Source: Strongylocentrotus purpuratus (taxonomy: Eukaryota > Echinodermata > Echinoidea > Camarodonta > Strongylocentrotidae). Taken from it: DNA of 64,000 nucleotides. The notes under the pieces are model-generated. The model was not told the origin of the DNA. It was given only the letters and a program-made list of their open reading frames with translations, and made no database searches. A program made the translations under genes and the position numbers. Where the stretch lies: the NCBI RefSeq assembly GCF_000002235.5, contig NW_022145612.1:20557147-20621146 (forward strand), read 5' to 3'. This document shows positions 58,427 to 64,000 of this stretch, piece by piece. Numbering within the stretch: position 1 is the first letter of the stretch; each line of letters starts with the position of its first letter.

Positions 58427-59456
58427 TAATATTGATTTACTGGTCGAGTTTCAGTATTTGCTGGTCACTTGAAATCACCAGATTTCAGCGGGTTAACGCT
58501 TTCACAACGAAAAACTTCTCCATGACCATGTTTCTGCCCTTGCGCGATCGCCTCCAGCTCCAGCAGTCATGGCGCGGCAGCGTGCACACGTACCGCTACT
58601 AACGGCGCAGTAGGCCTATAACCACTGATGACGGCAGCACTGCACTGCGAGCTGAATCGGTAATAACTAGGCCATCATGCATGCTAATCTAAGTTCCATT
58701 TCATTAGTTTAAGGTTTGAAAATTGAAACTCAATATTGTGTTAGAGTTATAACAGAAAAGATAATCTTTATTTTATAATTCCACGGGGGCGATTTTTAAT
58801 TTTGCAATCGTCCCCGTGAGCAACCTGACGGGGGCGATTATGTAGCTCACGGGGGCGAATCGCCCACCGCCCCCGTGTATTTTGAGCGCTGCTTGCGTAG
58901 GATCGTGTTCGGACGGAAGGAACGCACGATTCAAAGCAATCGGTATTTACTGAGACTTTTGGAATATAACAATTTGAGGTCCCACTCCATGTGTACCTAC
59001 CTATACCCATCCGTTGTCCGTTTCCCCTACCAACGTAAACATATCCTAAAAGGATCTAATCCTGTCCACTAATAAACCAGTCCATCTCATGAAATGGTCA
59101 AAGGAGTGCAAACATTTGGATTGGGGGTCCGCTGCGTATCTTTTGTTCCAAAAGTCACTTTTAGGTCTTCCCATAAGAGACCTTACGACAGGGAGGAAGG
59201 CAGAAAACAAATAAGGTTTCCAGGTTTTCATCGAGTGAAAGTCTAGCCTCTGTCGTCAGTGATGAATAGCAGGTGATTATACACGCCTTGTGTTTTCTAA
59301 TTTTTAGAGAGTTTTTCTACACAATTTCCTTCAAAGAATTTGGAAATTTGGAGTACTTTTCAACGACTGTCGGAGGGTTATAACTTTCGATTGTCGAGGC
59401 ATCAACTATGGAATTATGCTCTAGATGATAGTCAACACAAGTTTTGGTTTTCAAAG

Positions 59457-60518
59457 ATGGCGTCTCCCGAAGCAAAAGCTCCGGCAGTTTTCGTTGAAAC
59501 AATTAAAGATGGAGTTGATGACAACGGTGACGAGGGGCAGATGACCATAATCGTTCCAGGGGGTGAAAGATTCGAAACGGAGAACCGAAAAGATAACATG
59601 TTGGATACGTTAAGAAAGATGGGCGGACTGACCCCCAAAGTAACTGTCGGGGAGAATAAGGGGAAGGTAAGACTGAGGTCTACACAAGAACTTCGAGATA
59701 TGATTGAAAAGAAGAAGAAAGATTCCAAGCAGTCGCCAATACCAGAAGAAGCTGAAGACTCCGACACTCAGGGGAAAGAAAACCTGGATGGTAACGACGA
59801 CTATCCCTGGCGAAGATTTTCGAATGAGGGGACGCGAAGAGGGGTATATCCTCCCAGATTGAGAAGCAACAGCGATGAAGGGGCTCCACTGTTACGAACA
59901 AGCTTCCCTGCTGACGATTACGGTGGTGGATCCAGTCGAAGATTACGAAGTCGACGACGACGCATGTACGCTAAGGACAATGGACTCGAATTCACAGCGG
60001 AAGACGAGGAGGAAGATCAAGACGTCGATATACACGCAAGTCGAGTGCGACGGGGAAGCATTATGATCCCGGCGATGACCCCGTTAACACGAAACCGTGG
60101 TCGATATCGGAAAGGTAGTCAAGATTTAGCGATTGAAGAGGAAAGCACTTTCGGCGACGATGAGTCAGATATAGGAGGCAAACGTGGTAGTCGATCACAG
60201 CTTCTAACCAGTACCATCATGAAGAAAGATCAGGAATCACAAAAGAGACGATCGAGATCACGTCGTACTTCACTTATGCCTCAATCGGAACAAGGTAAAC
60301 TGCAACCTCCTAGAGGTCGATTTCTGTCACTCCCTGGTTCGTCCAGGAGATCGCGTAGAGGAAGTGTTTCTGACGTTGAAGATGACGAGAACGACGATGA
60401 TGATGATGATGGACTTGGTAGGCTCAATAAACGGGGTGGATTCTTATCTACTGGTAATTCTAATGAGATACAGAAGACGAACAAGGAACTGAAAGAGGGG
60501 ATCAGAAGACGTAACAGG
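59457..60518 (+). CDS. unrecognised Arg/Ser-rich disordered protein, first coding exon
   Basis: The ATG at 59457 has a good context (AAAGATGG). The frame is also open upstream but without another ATG. The exon probably ends at 60518, where CAGG is followed by GTAAGA. That gives 354 codons ending in phase 0; reading through would add only five residues before a stop. A short ordered-looking N-terminal part (about 1-95, with MTIIVPGGERFE and MLDTLRKMGG) is followed by a long low-complexity region. That region has Arg clusters (SRRLRSRRRRM), basophilic-kinase-type sites (RRGSIM, RRTSLM, RRGSVSD) and acidic runs (EDEEEDQD, DDENDDDDDDG). Codon use is balanced and GC is well above the flanks, which supports a real gene. 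I do not recognise the family; a cytoplasmic or nuclear scaffold, or the N-terminus of a larger protein, would fit. Confidence 0.7.
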
Positions 60519-61187
60519 GTAAGAACTCTCCCATAACGAAACGCTCCTATTTTGTTTAAAGTAGTCACCCGAAGAATCAAAAATAGTTTGAATTGATGCA
60601 AAATTCATATCGATGCGAAGGGGAAGCCTTACTAATCAAATTCCCTCTTCAAAATATGTTTTGGGTCTGCAGTAGTTATCTCTCAAAAATGTTAATTTTG
60701 AGATCCAGATTGTCTGCCTTTAGCGGTCCTTCGTAGAGTGTCAAGATTCGTGGCATCACATGCGAGACAGCATTTTACGCCTTTCCATGATATCAATATG
60801 ATTTTTCAGCAAATTATTCGTGTTTTTTTAAGAGAAAATCTTTCCATCCAAATCAAAAGTTTCATATTGCCTTTTCTCCATGTATTTGCCATCATGCAGA
60901 CGGAAAAACAAGGTCTAACAAAATTCAAGAATCCTCTTTCAACACTCTAAAAAGAACGGCCATTTTGCTTGAGGCATTTCATTGTAAGATTTCAGCGTTA
61001 TTATAGGCGACCAAAGGATATATCCAGCGGGAGAAGAATTATAAGTATACATGTCTATAATAATCTACTGTGCAATAGTTTCTATTTTTGGCACGTTTGA
61101 TACAGTGCCGATGGACATGATGAAAGGGAACGGGTGCACTGTACCCAAACAAATAAGACACAAAAGCGAAAACTTTGTATACCTTGC
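60519..61187 (+). other. presumed intron of the preceding gene
   Basis: Begins GTAAGA. AT-rich; no second exon recognised in the rest of the window. Confidence 0.4.
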
Positions 61188-61353
61188 CAGGCACGTAGCC
61201 ACGGGGGGGGGGGGGGGCACGTGCCCCCCCTAAATTTCCAGGATCGGTTGCATTTTTTCAGACCCCCTTTTTTTTTTTTTACCTCGATCGATTACATGTC
61301 TGTACCCCCCCCCCCCCCCCTCCCCCAAACATCAAACTCTGGCTACGTGCATG
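61188..61353. mobile_element. hAT-like MITE, CAGGCACGTAGCCA ends
   Basis: The left end CAGGCACGTAGCCACGGGG and the right end TGGCTACGTGCATG are inverted repeats. The flanks TACCTTGC (61180-61187) and CACCTTGC (61354-61361) match at seven of eight bases. A G run lies inside the left end and C runs lie before the right end. Confidence 0.75.
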
Positions 61354-61361
61354 CACCTTGC

Positions 61362-62355
61362 CCGGGGCCAAGGATCAGTTGTATACCATTATACTTAAAA
61401 TCAGTTTTGGCAAAGAGTAGCGCATTATTACTGTACCATGCATGGGAGCTAAACAAAAAGATTGATTTTGTTTTTGTTTTCATTAAAAAAAAATATATTA
61501 ACAAAAATACAACATAGGCTAGTTTTATGGTTTTATGCAGGATTCAGATTGACAGTTACTTTATAGGAAGCTCAAGCGCAAGATGATAAGTGATATCTAT
61601 CCCGTTTGTCTGTCTAAGCGGAAACAAATATACAGCAGCATCAGTCTGTGTGCGCAATACAGCTTCATAAATAAAATACAATCAGACCAGTGTAAAAGTT
61701 CATTTGAATTCAATTACATTCCATCAATTTAATTAAGCTGTTTTAAATTAATGGAACTGTGGTTGAAATAGTCTATAATGTTGACCAAGTTTACCCTATA
61801 GGCCTATTTAAAATATCTACCATTTACAGAATTTTAACTTCTTAACTTCTTCTTAACAAAATGCATTATTTATTCTTTAATAATTCAATTTAATTTGGAT
61901 GTCCAATATCTACTCAAGGCAGTAAAACATAATGTTTGCATTTAAATGATCCATTCTTTATATCTTTATACTGATATTGATAGGAATAGGCCTACATGTC
62001 TTTTGAAATAAATGTTTTCCTTCTATTATTTTGTTTTCTTAAAATTTAGAACAATTCTCCAACGTGCTAAAATTACGTCTTATTTTGTTTTAAAAATATT
62101 AAATGATCGCCAGAAATCAACATCCGGGTCAACAACTGTTTTTGTAATACTATTTATCAAAACGGAAAGGGTAGGGGCGACGGAAAGCATATTACGGAGG
62201 TGTCTGCCACTGCATACGAACCATTTATAATTGATGCAAATATCTTCGTGTATAAAGTACAGTATTTAAATCATGTGTACATTGTTTGGCATTAGTAACA
62301 GATTGTCATGATTTTTATCCCAAAATCTCACACTGATGATAAGTTTTGAAGGTAA
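61362..62355. other. AT-rich spacer
   Basis: No gene or repeat supported. Confidence 0.4.
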
Positions 62356-62721
62356 AGGTAAAGACCAGTTATGGTCATGCGATTGCATTGTGAAAGAAAC
62401 GTTGTGGAATCGATCAGAAAAGGTTGATCATCTAGCATCTAGCATCTGCAAGGTTCTGGAATCATCAAAATGATAAGAAATTTGGCCCATTCTTCGTAAA
62501 GTTACAAGCACTATACACAGAAAGATGTATATGGGACTACCCTATATCTCTCACAGACCATGAGAGAAACAAATTTACCAAATATATGAATTAGTAGGCG
62601 GTTTCCCGGCAAATTTGTTATCATCATGTATTAGTCAAAACATATTCTTTCACATGATTGGTAATGAGAGCTTCCATTTCATTTTTTGAAATTGGGGCGT
62701 TTCCAATACTGGTCTTTACCT
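62356..62721 (+). mobile_element. TTAA-target MITE, copy 3
   Basis: Ends AGGTAAAGACCAG and CTGGTCTTTACCT, with GTAA (62352-62355, one base off) and TTAA (62722-62725). It provides the empty site for the nested element in copy 2. Confidence 0.8.
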
Positions 62722-62809
62722 TTAAATTTATTGTTACTATCTTTTGATCGAATGAAACCATATGAATACCCTTTCAACTAATCGGAATGACAATTCTCAT
62801 ACTCATGTA

Positions 62810-63056
62810 CAGTGGCGGATCCAGGGAGGGGGCCCCAGTTAAAACAGTTAAAACACGTTAATTTTACCTTTTGGGGAGATAGGCCGCTTCCCCTGGCGCT
62901 CAAGGGGGGGGGGGGGGGGGTGCGATTTTTCAAATTTTCTAGAGCCAATAAAAAACTCCCCCCACTGAATGAATTATCGGCCGGCGCGATTTTCAAATTT
63001 TTGAATTGGGCCCCCTCTTTGGCCCCCTCCCCTGCCGCGGACTGGATCCGCCACTG
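62810..63056. mobile_element. hAT-like MITE, CAGTGGCGGATCC ends
   Basis: Ends CAGTGGCGGATCCAGGGAGG and GGATCCGCCACTG, with exact 8-bp duplications CTCATGTA at 62802-62809 and 63057-63064. It contains a G run at about 62905-62920. No protein. Confidence 0.9.
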
Positions 63057-63100
63057 CTCATGTACACAATGTTCTTAGAGGAAATTCCAATTTTCTTTTT

Positions 63101-63104
<4 letters not shown>

Positions 63105-63145
<41 letters not shown>
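63105..63145. repeat. (CT)n microsatellite
   Basis: Pure CT repeat. A (TA)n tract follows at about 63247-63270. Confidence 0.95.
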
Positions 63146-63479
63146 GTTATGACGGTACCCATAGCGTATTGAGGTGCCAATTTGTGCCATCTGTCGACAC
63201 TGTATGTAATACTCGATATTTTGTATATACGTAGACAATTTGTAAATATATATATATATATATATATATTTGTTCGAATATCAGTATTTATTCAGTTATA
63301 TTGTTTGCCTTTATAAATTGTGTGGCAAAGCAATAAATAATCAAAGTCTAATTGATTGTGACCTCTTTCCAAGCTGCCAACATATCAGCCAAGGTCCTGA
63401 ACTATCGTGGAAAAAAATGACGCGCCCTGAACAGAGTCTCAAATTTCATTTTTTTTTTTAAAGGAACATATGAAACTTT

Positions 63480-64000
63480 GCAAGACTGTCAAGAAAATTG
63501 TTAAAATTCAAGGCTCCGGCCCACAGACTCTCGACAAAGGCTCTGCAAAGATAAAAGTGATTCACAAGACAATCTTTTGTTGTATAAAGTTGTTCTTAGG
63601 CGATAGTGTGTTTCATGTTAAAACCTTAAATTTTGGTAGGGCAGCTTTCGTCCAACTCCTGTGGATCACTGGAGCGATAGGCGTTAGTGATATTGAATAG
63701 CGAGAGTCCCTTTTCAGTAAAGGATTACTTCTTTTCATCCAAATGGAGCTTTTCACCTTTTTTTGACCAGAAGTGCGTTTCAAACTCAATAATGTGGGCA
63801 TCATCCCATTGAAAGCTGTGCCCAGTAATAAGGACGTGTTCTGCTAACGCTGAATGAGATGGAATGCTAAGTCTGAGCAGGGATATGAAAGTTACCTCCC
63901 TGGTCTGAGGTTTGTTTGGTGCTATCTAACAAGAGCGCACAATAAGGACGGTGCAATTTAAATTTCAAGGGATGGATTAGACTTTTTATCACACTACTAA
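63480..64000 (-). mobile_element. Penelope-like element fragment, runs off the right edge
   Basis: On the minus strand near 63770-63850 the translation reads LAEHVLITGHSFQWDDAHII followed by EFETHFW, the same GIY-YIG tail as at 21400. Nucleotide similarity extends to the left flank of that copy (AATTTAAATTTCAAGGGATG at about 63956-63975). A broken fossil. Confidence 0.65.

Larger units (their letters stand above)
54690..58891 (-). mobile_element. hAT-like non-autonomous transposon, copy B (inverted, expanded)
   Basis: Inverted relative to 13214-15163 and alignable along its length. The end at 58891 is intact (GAGCGCTG, inverse of CAGCGCTC). The left side starts at an internal CACGGGGGCTC motif, so about 75 bp with the other terminus are missing and no target duplication can be checked. 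It is 4.2 kb instead of 1.95 kb because one internal segment is repeated seven times. It carries the same nested palindromic element at the matching place. Confidence 0.85.

Noticed and set aside
59340-59456. Upstream extension of the disordered-protein frame
   Set aside because: Open but has no ATG; the first in-frame ATG at 59457 has the better context.

Overview
The window reads as nuclear DNA of a marine invertebrate, most likely an echinoderm. Supporting signs are very low gene density, AT-rich spacer, many TAGGCCTA-type words, abundant GA/CT microsatellites, more than twenty G or C runs of ten or more, and dense small DNA transposons and LINE remnants. The echinoderm call is an inference from these habits and from the genes, not a database match. 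I see no tRNA, rRNA, CRISPR or bacterial operon.

Host genes. Two paralogous genes on the minus strand (coding exons 37039-38328 and 47376-48629) encode single-exon type II Golgi-type membrane proteins of the heparan sulfate 3-O-sulfotransferase (HS3ST) fold. Both have lost the residues that make that family catalytic (PAPS-loop Lys/Arg, catalytic Glu, His and a downstream Lys), while the rest of the fold and the open frame are kept. They look like a duplicated pseudoenzyme family and are the most interesting genes here. Each has a 3' splice acceptor just upstream of the ATG and a possible shared upstream leader (near 44353 and 49892), so they form a tandem duplication. The intron of the first copy is swollen by transposons. 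At 59457-60518 a plus-strand first coding exon encodes an Arg/Ser-rich, acidic, disordered protein that I do not recognise.

Transposons. A hAT-like non-autonomous element at 13214-15163 has an 8-bp target duplication. A second, inverted copy lies at 54690-58891, where an internal segment has been amplified into seven tandem units of about 388 bp, with two unit types alternating. Smaller MITEs with target duplications are at 3355-3752, 12104-12327, 26786-26949, 31755-32855 (with a nested 708-bp element), 61188-61353, 62356-62721 and 62810-63056. Several have matching empty sites elsewhere in the window. LINE remnants lie at 6640-8204, 15172-16352, 29325-30215 (minus) and 39150-41105 (RTE/BovB-like). 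Penelope-like fragments lie near 21400-22000 and at the right edge (minus).

Layout. 0-13 kb: repeats, one LINE, MITEs. 13-16.4 kb: hAT copy A, then a LINE. 16.4-26 kb: CT-rich tracts, Penelope-like and hAT debris, a degenerate minisatellite. 26-34.2 kb: a block present three times in direct order and interrupted by different insertions. 34-50 kb: the two HS3ST-like genes. 50-54.7 kb: featureless AT-rich DNA. 54.7-58.9 kb: hAT copy B with its array. 59-61 kb: the disordered-protein exon. 61-64 kb: three MITEs and a Penelope-like end.
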